Positions 8,450 through 18,661 of a stretch of DNA of 64,000 nt are shown piece by piece (position 1 is the stretch's first letter; the number at the start of each line of letters is the position of its first letter). Source of the stretch: Nostoc sp. LEGE 06077 (GTDB taxonomy: Bacteria > Cyanobacteriota > Cyanobacteriia > Cyanobacteriales > Nostocaceae); the NCBI RefSeq assembly GCF_015207705.1, contig NZ_JADEWI010000010.1, forward strand, positions 1 through 64,000, given 5' to 3'. The translations under genes were made by a program, and so were the position numbers. The notes below the pieces were generated by a model. The model was not told where the DNA came from. It did no database searches and worked only from the letters and a program-made list of their open reading frames with translations.

Positions 8450-9196
8450 ATGTTACTGCACTTGAGTACTTGGCAAGAAGTTGAAGCTTACCTAGAGCAG
8501 TCTAAGGGGATGATTTTTCCGATTGGTTCTACAGAACAACACGGGCCGACGGGGTTAATTGGTACTGATGCTATTTGTGCAGAAGCGATCGCTCGTGGTG
8601 TGGGTGAAGCAACTGGGGCGATCGTTGGCCCTACAATCAATGTGGGGATGGCGTTACACCATACAGCTTTTCCCGGCTCGATTAGTCTGCGTCCTAGCAC
8701 GATGATTCAAGTGGTGCGAGATTATGTAAGTAGTTTAGTCAAAGTTGGTTTTAGCAAGTTCTACTTTATCAACGGCCACGGCGGTAACATTGCTACACTC
8801 AAAGCCGCTTTCTCGGAAACTTACGCTTACCTGGAAGATTTGCAAATTCCTCATGCTCATCAGGTGCAATGTCAAGTAGCCAATTGGTTTATGTGCAAAT
8901 CTGTATACGAGTTGGCTAAAGAATTATACGGTGATCAAGAAGGTTCTCATGCTACCCCCAGTGAAGTAGCTGTAACTCAATTTGTTTATCCAGAAGCAAT
9001 TAAGCAAGCATCCCTTTCACCAGAAGTTGCGCGTGGACACAACATTTATAGTGCAGCTGACTTTCGCAACCGTTACCCAGATGGGCGGATGGGTTCAAAT
9101 CCTGCTTTAGCAACACCAGAACACGGTAAGCAGTTTTATGACTTGGCGGTGAAAGAACTTAGTAATGGATATTTGCAATTTCTGAACGCAGGTTAA
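8450..9196 (+). CDS. Creatininase-family metal-dependent amidohydrolase
   Basis: A 248-residue member of the creatininase/MftE family (PF02633), which hydrolyses cyclic amide or formamide bonds with two metal ions. Metal-binding motifs are present in order: Glu and His of GSTEQHGPTG, Asp of IGTDAICAE, then HHTAFPGSISL, the His of YFINGHGGN, and Glu in EGSHATPSEVAV. Length matches the family. The substrate in cyanobacteria is unknown; creatinine is unlikely. The gene stands alone between a MITE and a repeat-rich spacer. The start ATG at 8450 follows a GAGGACG stretch about 15 bases upstream. Confidence 0.88.
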   Translation: MLLHLSTWQEVEAYLEQSKGMIFPIGSTEQHGPTGLIGTDAICAEAIARGVGEATGAIVGPTINVGMALHHTAFPGSISLRPSTMIQVVRDYVSSLVKVGFSKFYFINGHGGNIATLKAAFSETYAYLEDLQIPHAHQVQCQVANWFMCKSVYELAKELYGDQEGSHATPSEVAVTQFVYPEAIKQASLSPEVARGHNIYSAADFRNRYPDGRMGSNPALATPEHGKQFYDLAVKELSNGYLQFLNAG

Positions 9197-9204
9197 TGTC
9201 GTCT

Positions 9205-9395
9205 CCTGTAAGTTCGATGAACCTCTCCCCAACCCCTCTGTCTTGAAAAGTTTTGCGCCGGGAAACCCGGACGCGCAAACTTTTCGCTCCGAGGCGGAGA
9301 GGGGCAAAAATCTTTCTAGTTTGGAACGAAAAAATAAAGGTTTCAAAGCCTCTCCCACCGTGGGGGAGAGGTTTGGAGAGGGGTTTTTGACATCT
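9205..9395. repeat. Interspersed C/G-rich palindromic repeat cluster
   Basis: The spacer between the creatininase gene and the CHAT-TPR gene is packed with repeats: CCTCTCCCC / GGGGAGAGG arms at about 9222-9240 and 9360-9386, and a strong central hairpin at 9245-9285 (GAAAAGTTT plus GCGC pairing with GCGC plus AAACTTTTC). The phrase GGGGAGAGGTTTGGAGAGG at about 9365-9383 recurs at 15079-15097. It is probably a cyanobacterial interspersed repeat and may also stop transcription from both convergent genes. Confidence 0.7.
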
Positions 9396-9411
9396 GTCGT
9401 ACGAATTACTT

Positions 9412-12261
9412 TTACTTCCACTCACCTTGTAAAGTGAAAGCCGCCCAATAATAAGGTGCAGTATATTTTTGAGTGCGCCAAATTTCTAGTTGTGCTGCTC
9501 GCAATGCCGCCGCAGGTTTTAATTTTGTTTTGAGCATTTTCTCGTAAAATGTTTTCATCAATTCTGATGTCGCTTGGTCATCTACACTCCACAAACTGAC
9601 TACAACGCGTGGACTCCCAGCATACATAAATCCTCTAGTTAGTCCTACTAATCCTTCTCCTTTGACTTCTTCACCTAGTCCGGTTTGGCAAGCACTGAGT
9701 ACGACTAGTTCTGCTTGCAGTTTGAGGTTGAAAACATCGTGCAGACGCAAAAAACCATTTTGCGGTTTTCCTGACTGATCAAATAATGACAATACAATGC
9801 CTGATAATTCTGGATGTTTGCTGTTGATAATGCCATGCGTGGCAAAATGCACGATGCTATATTGACTCAACTCATTACTAGTGGCGGTGGTACGACTAGC
9901 AGTAAAATCAACAGCTTGTTTGGCTTTGTTAGCTGGAACAAGAGCTAATATTTGTGCTGCTTCTTGGCGTGTAAAAGTTAAACGCTCAAAACTGATGTCT
10001 GCGTCTCTAGCCGCTCTGGTTAAAGCCAGACTGTTTAAATTATTTTCGGAAGCAACTAGGGTAGACGTTTGGCTTTTACCTTGGAGACGTTCATCATCTT
10101 GGCTAAAGATGGGATCTGCTAACACAACTAATGTTTTAGCTGCTGGTTGACGTTGTTTGTATTCACGCCGAAGGATGGCTACTGTAGATGCTGAAGGTAA
10201 AGTAATAATTTCGTGGTTCAGCAATAATGGTTCATAAGTGCTGGTTTCTTTGACATTGGGTTTAGTTAATGCGGCAAATGGGACATACTGTAAAGCACCA
10301 TCGCTGACAATTACTAAACGTTTATTTTGCAGTTGAGTGGCTACTGGTGAAAGTATTAACTGAGATAGAGCATTAATAGATGAGTTGGGTTTCAGATATG
10401 GGCTGGTGATGGCTTGACGAAAGTTTTGTACAGCCGCTTCAATATCTGCGCGTTTGGGAAGTTCGTAACTAGTAATGTTTTTATTGCTAACTAGCCAAAG
10501 ATAACTGCGCTTTTCTCCTAGAGAATATTCTAAAAGTAAAGTGTCATCATCCAGTACTTGCTGCTGAATTTGTGTTAGTGAAAGGGGTTGCAGTTGAGTG
10601 AGGGCTGCATAATTAGGACTAGTGGCGCGAATCTTGGCTTGGATTTGCTGATATTGTTCTAAAAGTGTTTCGCTTTCTGTTTCTAAAGCTTGTACCTGTG
10701 CTTCGGTAGGATTTCTACTTAATATTTGGATGCGACGTTTTTCTAAATTATCAAGTTGTTTTTGTAAGTTTTGTTGTTGAGAAATTAATTTCGGTTCTAC
10801 ACCTTGGCGAATATCCGCGTTAGCTTCACTCAGGAGTTCCAATAGACTGCGGGCGCGAGCGCGTTCACTGGTTTGCAGTGCTAAAGCGTCATATCCTCTG
10901 GATGGTTGCTGTTTGTGCAACTGCATGAGCAAATCAATGTAGAACTGATAATAGTTTTGGACTGTAGCAAAATACGAAGTTCGCAGTTCTTGAGAATTAA
11001 TTTTGGTACGTTGGTCTTCAACAATGCTGATAACTGTTTTGATATTAGTCAGGGCTGCATTCAAATTTCCTTGATTACGTTGCACAGTGGCGATGTTATA
11101 CAAAGCTAAAGCTTCTCCGTCTCTGTTTCCGACTAGTTTATATAAAGGTAGAGATTGCTGAAAATAATCTAATGCTCTTTGCTGTTCTCCTGAACCTAAA
11201 TAGATATAGCCAATGTTACTAAAGTTAGCTGCTATCCCTAATTTATTTTCTACAGCTTGGAATAAAGGTAAGGATTGCTGGAAATAATTTAGGGCTTTTT
11301 GTTGGTCTTTTAAATCTAAGAAAACTCTGCCAATGTTGTTAATAGTCCGAGCTTCGCCTAATTTATCTCCTACATCTCGCCTGAGAACCAGGGATTTCTG
11401 AAAATAATCTAGCGCCTTTTGTTGTTCTCCAGTCATTAAGTAAATTGTTCCGATGTTGTTGAGGGTACTAGCTTCTGATGACTTATCTTTTGTTTGTTGA
11501 TATAAAGGCAAGGATTGCTGGAAATACTCTAAAGCTTTTTGTTGTTCTCCTAAATCGGAGTAGACTTTGCCAATGTTGTTGAGAGTGCGAGCTTCACCTG
11601 GTTTGTCTGCTACCTGTCGCCTGAGAGCAAGAGATTGTTCAAAATAATCTAGGGCTTTTTGCTGTTCACCTAAATCTAAGTAGACATTACCAATATTGTT
11701 AATAGTTATCGCTTCTCCGGCTCTATCTCCCATTTTTTGTTTGAGTAATAAAGCTCGTTGAAAATACTCTATTGCTTTTTGGAGTTCGCCGGTATTTGAA
11801 TAAACATTACCAATGTTGTTGAGGGTGATACTTTCACCTTTTTGATCTCCAATTTGTCGCCGGAGGACTAAGGCTTGATTTAAATAATCTAGTGCTTTTG
11901 GCTGTTGTCCTAAATCTGAGTAAATTTTGCCAAGGTGAGCAACAGTAAAGGCTTGTGATTGGCGATCGCCTACTTTACGATATACTACAAGCGCTTGCTC
12001 AAAAAGTTTAATTGCCTGCCTTAAAGATTCTCCTGTTCCTTGCTCATATAGTTGCTTGGCTTTTTGATAAGTTTCATCAGCCGCAGTTGTATCTGCTGGT
12101 TTTGTTTGTTTCAACTGTGCAGTATGTCCTGAACGCTGCCCAGTTATTGCCATACTGAATGGTGAAAATAATAATATAATGCTGCTGAACAGAATACTGC
12201 GACCGACTACAAATAGAATAAATTGCCATTGTAGTGATTTACATTGCTTCAATTTGTTCAT
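9412..12261 (-). CDS. Secreted TPR-CHAT protein (caspase-like protease family)
   Basis: A 949-residue protein. Residues about 15-45 are a hydrophobic signal or anchor. From about 60 to 420 there are about nine 40-residue tetratricopeptide repeats ([22 protein letters not shown] type). A linker with coiled-coil character spans about 440-580. The C-terminal third is a CHAT domain (caspase HetF associated with TPRs) with the catalytic pair His809 in HFATHGI and Cys858 in [10 protein letters not shown], and the [13 protein letters not shown] motif. Such proteins are candidate proteases abundant in filamentous cyanobacteria; HetF itself acts in heterocyst patterning, but the TPR-rich build here differs from HetF, so I do not assign that name. 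The repeats are very similar to each other, suggesting recent internal duplication. Confidence 0.92.
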   Translation of the reverse strand: MNKLKQCKSLQWQFILFVVGRSILFSSIILLFSPFSMAITGQRSGHTAQLKQTKPADTTAADETYQKAKQLYEQGTGESLRQAIKLFEQALVVYRKVGDRQSQAFTVAHLGKIYSDLGQQPKALDYLNQALVLRRQIGDQKGESITLNNIGNVYSNTGELQKAIEYFQRALLLKQKMGDRAGEAITINNIGNVYLDLGEQQKALDYFEQSLALRRQVADKPGEARTLNNIGKVYSDLGEQQKALEYFQQSLPLYQQTKDKSSEASTLNNIGTIYLMTGEQQKALDYFQKSLVLRRDVGDKLGEARTINNIGRVFLDLKDQQKALNYFQQSLPLFQAVENKLGIAANFSNIGYIYLGSGEQQRALDYFQQSLPLYKLVGNRDGEALALYNIATVQRNQGNLNAALTNIKTVISIVEDQRTKINSQELRTSYFATVQNYYQFYIDLLMQLHKQQPSRGYDALALQTSERARARSLLELLSEANADIRQGVEPKLISQQQNLQKQLDNLEKRRIQILSRNPTEAQVQALETESETLLEQYQQIQAKIRATSPNYAALTQLQPLSLTQIQQQVLDDDTLLLEYSLGEKRSYLWLVSNKNITSYELPKRADIEAAVQNFRQAITSPYLKPNSSINALSQLILSPVATQLQNKRLVIVSDGALQYVPFAALTKPNVKETSTYEPLLLNHEIITLPSASTVAILRREYKQRQPAAKTLVVLADPIFSQDDERLQGKSQTSTLVASENNLNSLALTRAARDADISFERLTFTRQEAAQILALVPANKAKQAVDFTASRTTATSNELSQYSIVHFATHGIINSKHPELSGIVLSLFDQSGKPQNGFLRLHDVFNLKLQAELVVLSACQTGLGEEVKGEGLVGLTRGFMYAGSPRVVVSLWSVDDQATSELMKTFYEKMLKTKLKPAAALRAAQLEIWRTQKYTAPYYWAAFTLQGEWK

Positions 12262-12448
12262 AAAAGTTCCTTGTTGGCTTTGCAGTTTGAGATTTTTATA
12301 GAGTTAGAATTCCCAAAAACAAATAGAAAATTGCGGCAATTATCATCATTAATTTATCGAACCGCCGAGGGGCGCAGAGTTTTGCCTAATTTTATTAGCA
12401 ATGTATTAATTACCTCAGCAGATTAGGAAACGCTACAATATCACGAGT
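12262..12448. other. Short spacer before the minisatellite
   Basis: AT-rich and non-coding. It would hold the promoter of the leftward CHAT-TPR gene. No convincing start codon or Shine-Dalgarno sequence opens a frame into the tandem repeats to the right. Confidence 0.4.
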
Positions 12449-12742
12449 ATTAAAGACTCGTCCGTGAATATCAAACACTCGTTCGCGAGTATCAAAGACT
12501 CATTCACGAATATCAAAGACTCATTCACGAATATCAAAGACTCATTCGCGAGTATCAAACACTCGTTCGCGAATATCAAACACTCGTCCGCGAATATCAA
12601 ACACTCGTCCGCGAATATCAAACACTCGTTCGCGAATATCAAACACTCGTTCGCGAATATCAAACACTCGTCCGCGAATATCAAACACTCGTCCGCGAAT
12701 ATCAAACACTTGTCCGCGAGTATCAAACACTCGTCCGCGAGT
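12449..12742. repeat. 21-bp minisatellite, 14 uninterrupted units
   Basis: Fourteen head-to-tail 21-bp units, consensus ATCAAACACTCGTYCGCGAAT, run without any length change from 12449 to 12742; a fifteenth degenerate unit follows. Variation is concentrated at a few positions (C/G at 7, CGTCC / CGTTC / CATTC, CGCG / CACG), with identical neighbours in blocks. Many units contain the palindrome TTCGCGAA. Because 21 is a multiple of three all frames stay open on both strands (for example repeating NIKHSSA), but no ATG with a ribosome site precedes them, so coding is not supported. Confidence 0.95.
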
Positions 12743-12831
12743 AAAAAATACTCATTAATCTAGCTGCGATACTCATCCACAAGCTAAAATATTTGTCTAC
12801 TCGTTTCTTCCCTGTCGCCTTTTTCGCAGCT

Positions 12832-13881
12832 ATGACCAATTTCTTCCGCGCCAATGTTGATGCAATGGCTAGTTACGTCCCTGGTGAACAGCCGAAACGC
12901 GGTACTCAAGTTATTAAACTCAACAGTAACGAAAATCCTTACCCTCCCTCACCAAATGCTTTAGCTGCACTCCAAAATATTGACGGTGAGTGGTTGCGAC
13001 GTTACCCTGAACCATTTGGCGACCAGTTTCGTCAAGCTGCAAGTCAGGTTTTAGGAGTACCCAGTGATTGGATTATTGTTGGTAATGGCAGTGATGAAAT
13101 TTTAAATGTTGTCATACGAGCTTGTACAGAACCAGGGCGCAAGGTAGTTTATCCAACACCAACTTATGTTCTGTACCGTACACTTACAGAAATGCAGTCA
13201 GCAGATATTGTCGAAATTCATTACACGGAAGACTACAAGTTACCAGTAGCAGAATTAATTGCTGTGAATGGTGCTGTCACATTCATTGCTTCACCTAACA
13301 GTCCTTCTGGTCATGTTGTACCTATCGAAGATTTAGAAAAATTAGCCAGTCAGTTATCTGGGGTGTTAGTAGTTGATGAAGCTTACGTAGATTTTGCTGA
13401 AGCCGATGCTTTGGCTTTGGTCAAGGAATATGAGAATGTGATGATTATCCGCACCTTATCGAAAGGTTACTCCTTAGCGGGTTTGCGCTTGGGCTTTGGT
13501 GTAGCGAATCCCAAGTTGTTGCAGGGATTGTTTAAGGTCAAGGATAGTTATAATATTGATGCGATCGCCTGTACAGTTGCCACAGCCGCTATCATTGACC
13601 AAGCTTATAAAAACGCTTGTGTAGCCAAAATTAAAGCATCACGAACTCAACTCACCGCAGAATTCAGACAATTAGGTTTCCAGGTTTGGGATTCTCACAC
13701 CAACTTTTTACTAGTCCAACCGCCACAAGGAAACGCTAAATATCTCTACCAAAAGCTCAAGGAACAACAAATTCTCATCCGCTACTTCCCCCATCCAGGA
13801 CTGGTAGATAAACTCCGCATCACTATTGGTACAGATGAGCAAAATCAAGTGTTAGTAAATGCCATCAAGGCATTACTCTAA
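12832..13881 (+). CDS. hisC: Histidinol-phosphate aminotransferase
   Basis: HisC transfers the amino group from glutamate to imidazole acetol phosphate in histidine synthesis, using PLP. The 349-residue product shows the family pattern: LNSNENPYPPSP near the N-terminus, GNGSDEIL (cofactor phosphate loop), FIASPNSPSG, VVDEAYVDFAE, the PLP lysine in RTLSKGYSLAGLRLGFG, and a C-terminal LRITIGT. I chose ATG 12832 (MTNFFRANVD); a TTG at 12793 would add 13 residues that look like translated spacer. The gene begins 90 bases after the minisatellite. hisA lies at 38662-39435, so his genes are scattered, as usual in cyanobacteria. Confidence 0.93.
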   Translation: MTNFFRANVDAMASYVPGEQPKRGTQVIKLNSNENPYPPSPNALAALQNIDGEWLRRYPEPFGDQFRQAASQVLGVPSDWIIVGNGSDEILNVVIRACTEPGRKVVYPTPTYVLYRTLTEMQSADIVEIHYTEDYKLPVAELIAVNGAVTFIASPNSPSGHVVPIEDLEKLASQLSGVLVVDEAYVDFAEADALALVKEYENVMIIRTLSKGYSLAGLRLGFGVANPKLLQGLFKVKDSYNIDAIACTVATAAIIDQAYKNACVAKIKASRTQLTAEFRQLGFQVWDSHTNFLLVQPPQGNAKYLYQKLKEQQILIRYFPHPGLVDKLRITIGTDEQNQVLVNAIKALL

Positions 13882-14022
13882 TCAAGAATTTAGATATATT
13901 TGTAGTCGCATAGGTTAGGACATATGATGAGCGTGAATGCTAGGAACAGTAATAGTTTTGCCTCCTGCCTTCTGCCTTCTGCCTTCTGCGATAAAATAAA
14001 TTGCTGCTCCTCAGGTCGCTAT

Positions 14023-14763
14023 ATGAGTGAATGGTATAAAGAAGACCTCGCCTTTATCCATGATGATGGTTTTCGTGATTATGCGCTCAAATCGGCTCCC
14101 GGTATTCTGGAAATTCTAGCGCAGAATAAAATTAACTCAGGTTTAGTGGTGGACTTGGGTTGTGGTAGTGGATTATGGGCAAAAGAACTTATCAAGTCTA
14201 ATTATCAGGTATTGGGAGTTGATATTTCTGAATCGTTAATTGCGATCGCCCAAAAAAGAGTACCCCAAGCAAAGTTTCAAGTTGGTTCACTATTTAAAGT
14301 TGAAATTCCCCTATGTCAAGCTGTCACTTCCATTGGTGAATGCTTAAGTTACTTGTTTGATTCTGACAACAACCGCAAAACACTAATTCAGCTATTCCAG
14401 CGCATCTATCAAGCTTTAATTCCTGGTGGTGCCTTCATTTTTGATATTGTGGAAGCGGGACAAATCGCCATCGGAAATAAAACTAAAAATTATACGGAAG
14501 GAAAGGATTGGGTTGTATTGGTTGAGAAAGAAGAATTGCGATCGCAAAACATTTTAACCCGCAAAATTATTACTTTCCGCAAAGTCGGAGAATACTACAA
14601 GCGCGATGACGAAATACATCATGTGCGATTATACAGAGCAACGCAAATAGCCACAGATTTGCGACAAATTGGCTTTCGTGTGCAAACAACTCGTAATTAT
14701 GGCAGTTACTATTTGCCAAAAGGTAATGTAGCGTTTATCGCCCGTAAACCATTTTCTAATTAG
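14023..14763 (+). CDS. Class I SAM-dependent methyltransferase
   Basis: A 246-residue methyltransferase. The SAM-binding motif I is VVDLGCGSGLWAKEL near residue 40, followed by VLGVDISESLI (motif II acidic residue) and FIFDIVEAG. The substrate is not predictable. An ATG at 13924 would add 33 residues, but that stretch is the translation of TTCTGCC heptamer repeats (13964-13990), so the ATG at 14023 (MSEWYKEDLAF) is preferred. Immediately downstream lies a transposase remnant starting at the stop codon, so the extreme C-terminus may have been affected, though RKPFSN looks like a normal end. Confidence 0.85.
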   Translation: MSEWYKEDLAFIHDDGFRDYALKSAPGILEILAQNKINSGLVVDLGCGSGLWAKELIKSNYQVLGVDISESLIAIAQKRVPQAKFQVGSLFKVEIPLCQAVTSIGECLSYLFDSDNNRKTLIQLFQRIYQALIPGGAFIFDIVEAGQIAIGNKTKNYTEGKDWVVLVEKEELRSQNILTRKIITFRKVGEYYKRDDEIHHVRLYRATQIATDLRQIGFRVQTTRNYGSYYLPKGNVAFIARKPFSN

Positions 14764-14923
14764 ACCAGAGGCAAAGCTGAGGATCAAAAGTACATTCAAC
14801 ATTAGCAAACAAGTTTGGACAAGAGATATAGAAGAATTGGGAATAGCCAAAAAACGCCTTCAAAGACAAACACAAGCGAAAGAAAGCCAACGTTGGTTAG
14901 ATGGACTAGAGCAAACCCATTAG
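14762..14923 (+). pseudogene. C-terminal remnant of an IS4/IS50-type transposase
   Basis: A frame open from 14762 to the TAG at 14921 encodes a fragment ending KESQRWLDGLEQTH. The KESxRWL(D/E)GL motif is, from memory, the conserved YREK-type signature with Trp-Leu that follows it in IS4-family enzymes of the Tn5/IS50 branch. There is no start codon and only about 53 codons remain, so it is a relic. It is notable because the MITE at 8196-8333 has IS50-type ends. Confidence 0.5.
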
Positions 14924-15074
14924 AAAAATGAACCGCACTTTTAGGTAGGCAAATACTATTCCATCTCATGCCCAGACTTTCTTTATTTGTCAATATCTGC
15001 TAGGCATCATCACCGTGAAATTACCTCTAGAAATAGCTTTCAGCTTTGTTAAGAAAGATGTGACTAATGGATAG

Positions 15075-15105
15075 CTTTCCAGGGGAGAGGTTTGGAGAGG
15101 GGTTG
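15075..15105. repeat. Copy of the GGGGAGAGG interspersed repeat
   Basis: GGGGAGAGGTTTGGAGAGG and the following GGTT match the right arm of the repeat cluster at 9365-9387. It lies in the spacer between the transposase remnant and mazG. Confidence 0.65.
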
Positions 15106-15196
15106 AAAAAATAAGTTGCACATCGCGTAATATCGCTTTTGGTTGAATACTTATCGTGCTTTGCTTAAGGTAAAGAAGTATTGAGGTGGGCGAATT

Positions 15197-16021
15197 ATGG
15201 AAATCAATCACAATCATGCTGAAACATTAACAGCACTGCAAGAATTAATTGATGTTGTGGCAAAATTGCGATCGCCTGATGGGGGTTGTCCTTGGGATTT
15301 GGTACAAACGCCCGAAACCCTAATACCCTACGTAATTGAAGAAGCTTATGAAGTGGTGGATGCGATTAAAAGTGGTGATCAAGGCGCAATTTCTGAAGAA
15401 TTAGGCGATTTACTCTTACAAGTTGTTTTACAAGCCCAAATCGCCAGGGAATCACAACAATTTTCTCTCAAAGAAGTCGCGCAAGGTATTTCTCAAAAAC
15501 TCATTCGCCGCCATCCCCATGTTTTTGGTGATGTGTCTGTACAGAATATCGATGAGGTGCGACAAAACTGGGAACAAATTAAAGCGGCGGAGAAAGGCGA
15601 AGCAACTCCCGCAAAGCACCAACTCAGTGCCAAACTCAGCCGTTATGGACGCACTCTTCCCCCATTGATGGCGGCAATGAAAATTTCTCACAAAGCAGCG
15701 GCGGTGGGCTTTGAATGGGAAAATATTGATGGCGTGTGGACTAAGTTTCACGAAGAATTAGGCGAATTCCAGCAAGCTTTGGCAGAGGAAACACCAGAAC
15801 GCCAACAAGCAGAGTTAGGCGATTTATTATTTGCGGTGATTCAGTTAGCCCGTTGGTATAATCTTGACCCTAGCGCCGCTTTGCAGGGGACAAATCAGCG
15901 GTTTGTGCAGAGATTACAAAAAATGGAGGCAGTGGTTGACCGCCCCCTCTCTGATTACAGTTTGGATGAGTTAGAAATGCTCTGGCAACAGGCAAAAGCC
16001 CAACTTGCCCAAGAGCTTTGA
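15197..16021 (+). CDS. mazG: Nucleoside triphosphate pyrophosphohydrolase MazG
   Basis: MazG hydrolyses NTPs and dNTPs to the monophosphate and pyrophosphate, a house-cleaning and stringent-response-modulating activity. The 274-residue product contains two MazG domains. The first has CPWDLVQTPETLIPYVIEEA and EELGDLLLQVVLQA with the metal-binding EExxE/ExxD pattern; the second has FEWENIDGVWTKFHEELGEF and AELGDLLFAVIQLARW. Both acidic helices look intact. Length is typical of bacterial MazG. Start ATG at 15197 has GAGGTGGG about 9 bases upstream. It converges on the aldehyde dehydrogenase gene with 11 bases between stops. Confidence 0.93.
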   Translation: MEINHNHAETLTALQELIDVVAKLRSPDGGCPWDLVQTPETLIPYVIEEAYEVVDAIKSGDQGAISEELGDLLLQVVLQAQIARESQQFSLKEVAQGISQKLIRRHPHVFGDVSVQNIDEVRQNWEQIKAAEKGEATPAKHQLSAKLSRYGRTLPPLMAAMKISHKAAAVGFEWENIDGVWTKFHEELGEFQQALAEETPERQQAELGDLLFAVIQLARWYNLDPSAALQGTNQRFVQRLQKMEAVVDRPLSDYSLDELEMLWQQAKAQLAQEL

Positions 16022-16032
16022 TACATACTAGG

Positions 16033-17502
16033 TTACAGTTTGATGGTAACAGTCTTAACTTCGGTATATTGTTGCAAGCCATATTCACCTAGTTCGCGGC
16101 CGATACCTGATTGCTTGAAGCCACCAAAGGGCGCAGCAGCATCGAACACATCGTAGCAATTTACCCAGACTGTACCTGCACGAAGATTGTTGGCGATCGC
16201 ATGGGCTTTGGTAATATCTTGAGTCCACACAGCAGCGGCGAGTCCGTACATGGTGTTGTTTGCCCGTTCAATGACTTCGTGAATATCCTTGAATTTAATG
16301 ATGCTCATGACTGGGCCAAAGATTTCTTCTTGGGCAATTTTCATGTCATCACGCACATCAGCAAAAATTGTCGGGGCAATGAAGTAACCGTGATCGCCTA
16401 CTTGCTTGCCACCACAAAGCATCTGAGCGCCTTCCCGCATCCCAGATTCGATATAACCCATGACTTTGTTAAATTGTTCTTGGTCTACCTGCGGCCCTTG
16501 GTCTGTCTTAGAATCAAAGGGATCGCCAACAACTCTATTTCTGGCTCTTTCAACGCTTCTAGCCACAAATTCGTCGTAGCATTTTTCTTCGACGAACAAC
16601 CGCGAACCAGCACAACAGCATTGACCTTGGTTAAAGAATAAGGCTTCATGAGAACCTGCGATCGCCGCATCCATATCTGCGTCGGCAAATACTATATTCG
16701 GACTCTTACCACCAAGTTCTAAAGTGACACGCTTGAGATTACTTTTAGCAGCCGCTTCCATAATCAGGTGTCCCACTTCCGTAGAACCTGTGAAAGCAAC
16801 TTTGTCGATATCCATGTGATTTGCGATCGCTGCCCCAGCCGTTGGGCCATATCCTGATAAAAGATTCACCACCCCAGCCGGAAAACCAGCCTCAATAATT
16901 AACTCTCCCACCCGCAAAGCAGATAAAGGCGTTTGTTCAGCCGTTTTCATCACCACAGTATTACCCGTTGCCAAAGCTGGGGCTAACTTCCACGCCTGCA
17001 TTAACAAGGGGAAATTCCACGGGATAATTTGCCCAACTACCCCCACAGGCTCATGGCGGGTGTAGCAAAAGTAAGACCCATTAATGGGGATAGTTTTACC
17101 TTGGACTTTATCAGCCCAACCTGCATAGTAGCGATAGCAGGCAATAACTAAACCCAAATCTCCTAAAGAATTTTGTAATGGTTTGCCGTTATCCAGGGTT
17201 TCCAGTCGCGCTAACTCGTCAATATTTTGCTCAATTAAGTCGGCTAACTTGTAGAGCAATTCGCCGCGACGGGTTGCAGACATATTACGCCATTCCCCAC
17301 GGTTAAAGGCGTTAAGCGCTGCTTGCACTGCTTTATCGACATCGGCTGCATTGGCTTCTGCAACTTCGCAGATAATTTCACCTGTACTGGGATTAATCGT
17401 TGCAAATCGACTACCGCTGACACTATCTACCCACTCATTATTAATCAGCAGTTTGGTTGGGCCGATTTTGACCTGTTGCTTCGGTTCTGTCGTTGTAACC
17501 AT
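16033..17502 (-). CDS. NAD(P)-dependent aldehyde dehydrogenase
   Basis: A 489-residue ALDH-superfamily enzyme oxidising an aldehyde to its acid. Visible motifs: [20 protein letters not shown] (cofactor binding), [11 protein letters not shown], catalytic Glu in [18 protein letters not shown], catalytic Cys in [26 protein letters not shown] and the C-terminal [19 protein letters not shown]. The three adjacent cysteines are typical of the ALDH1/2-like group. Substrate is uncertain; retinal, betaine aldehyde and fatty aldehydes have all been proposed for relatives. GGAGGG lies upstream of the ATG at 17502. No operon partner. Confidence 0.93.
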   Translation of the reverse strand: MVTTTEPKQQVKIGPTKLLINNEWVDSVSGSRFATINPSTGEIICEVAEANAADVDKAVQAALNAFNRGEWRNMSATRRGELLYKLADLIEQNIDELARLETLDNGKPLQNSLGDLGLVIACYRYYAGWADKVQGKTIPINGSYFCYTRHEPVGVVGQIIPWNFPLLMQAWKLAPALATGNTVVMKTAEQTPLSALRVGELIIEAGFPAGVVNLLSGYGPTAGAAIANHMDIDKVAFTGSTEVGHLIMEAAAKSNLKRVTLELGGKSPNIVFADADMDAAIAGSHEALFFNQGQCCCAGSRLFVEEKCYDEFVARSVERARNRVVGDPFDSKTDQGPQVDQEQFNKVMGYIESGMREGAQMLCGGKQVGDHGYFIAPTIFADVRDDMKIAQEEIFGPVMSIIKFKDIHEVIERANNTMYGLAAAVWTQDITKAHAIANNLRAGTVWVNCYDVFDAAAPFGGFKQSGIGRELGEYGLQQYTEVKTVTIKL

Positions 17503-17679
17503 CAGGCCCTCCTTCAGCTTTGGGAGAAAAATTAGCTTAAATCTATTAATTATGTTGTCGGGAATACAGCATCACGGTTGAATTTCTTTATAAATCTTTT
17601 GATTTTCCCCGACTGAACCAAGGTACACCAATATAAAAAATTACGGGGACGTAAAAGGGTACTGATAAAATTACAACCT

Positions 17680-18352
17680 ATGTATGATAACGTCTGTAAG
17701 TTCCTTGCTGAATCATTTGCCAGTGACTTTGCAACTTGACTACTTAATGAACCAATTGAACTCACTCAACTAAGCCCATCGGAATTATCCCTCGAACCCA
17801 TACGGGCAGATGCGCTAATTTTGTTACAGTCCGATGAAATTGTTCTCCATCTGGAATTTCAAACTAGACCAAAAGTTGATATTCCCTTTCGGATGAGTGA
17901 TTATCGCTTACGCGGGTATCGCAAATTTCCCCAGAAAAAAATGCGTCAGGTGGTAATTTATTTACCACCAAGCGATTCTGAGTTAGTTTATCAAACGGAA
18001 TTTGTTTTAGAAAATAGCTGGCATAGATTTGACGTAATTCGACTTTGGGAACAGCCAACAGAATATTTTTCAATTACCCAGGTTTGTTACCATTTGCAAC
18101 TTTAAGCCAAACCGATAATCAAACGCGCACTTTAGAAGAAGTAGCTCAAGTTATTGAAGCGATCGAAGACACTAGAATCCGCAGTAATCTTGCTGCATCA
18201 ACAGCCGTGTTATCTGGGCTAGTATTAAATAAGGACGTGATTAAAAGAATTTTGCGGAGTGATATGATGCGCGAATCTGTAATTTATCAAGATATTTTAC
18301 AAGAAGGTGTTAAGGAAGGCTTTGAACAAGGTATTGAACAGGGTATTGAACA
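17680..18352 (+). pseudogene. Broken Rpn-type PD-(D/E)XK nuclease gene
   Basis: Starting MYDNVCKFLAESF at 17680, the frame matches the cyanobacterial Rpn-like (recombination-promoting nuclease / putative transposase) family: DALILLQSDEIVLHLEFQT contains the D...E-x-Q core, followed by MSDYRLRGYRKFP. Three lesions are visible. A TGA at 17737-17739 replaces an expected Trp. A one-base loss near 18066-18074 moves the frame so that NYPGLLPFATLSQ continues in another phase. The C-terminal EG/EQ repeats stop at about 18352, where IS630-type sequence begins. Not functional. Confidence 0.8.
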
Positions 18353-18650
18353 AAAATTTCTTCCTTTATGCCCTAGTTTTAACCCATCAATCCCCATTTT
18401 AAAAAATGATTTTTTATAGGTACTTATGAAACCAGATGAGACACCTAATATTGGCATTATCTCCTCATGCTTGTATCCACATAGCAGCATCTTGACTGCT
18501 GTAGCTCGCTTGATTTCACGCGGTTCTTTACTATTTTTGATAAAATCTTCTAATAATTGCATCCACATCACCACACCCTCTTTTTGGTTGCAAACGCTAC
18601 CTTTATACTCTCTCAGTATTTTCTCATGAATCATTCCGGATTGCTATAGT
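18353..18650 (-). mobile_element. Remnant of an IS630-family element (transposase N-terminus)
   Basis: Reading leftward from 18634, the frame encodes MWMQLLEDFIKNS, then EPREIKRATAVKMLLCGY and GVSSGFISTYKKSFF, an N-terminal helix-turn-helix typical of IS630-family transposases of Nostocales. It breaks off after KLGHKGRNF, where the reading frame runs into antisense Rpn sequence at about 18352. No DDE catalytic region remains. The outer end TCCGGATTGCTATAG (about 18635-18649) resembles the end of the MITE at 45261-45382. Both point to IS630-type TA insertion. Confidence 0.7.
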
Positions 18651-18661
18651 AATAATTTAAC

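Noticed and set aside
9092-9112. GGGTTCAAATCC, reminiscent of a tRNA T-loop
   Set aside because: It lies inside the creatininase gene and no acceptor or anticodon stem can be formed around it.
9412-12261. Naming the CHAT-TPR gene hetF
   Set aside because: The catalytic domain is of the same family but the extended TPR array and signal peptide do not match HetF as I know it.
12449-12742. Comparison with NsiR1, the tandem-repeat small RNA upstream of hetF
   Set aside because: A CHAT gene lies near, but NsiR1 units are longer and each carries a promoter; these 21-bp units do not.
12433-12763. Frames of 62-99 residues made of heptapeptides (NIKHSSA on +, VFDIRGR on -) over the minisatellite
   Set aside because: They follow from a 21-bp repeat that is a multiple of three; there is no ATG with ribosome site and the + frame begins inside the first unit.
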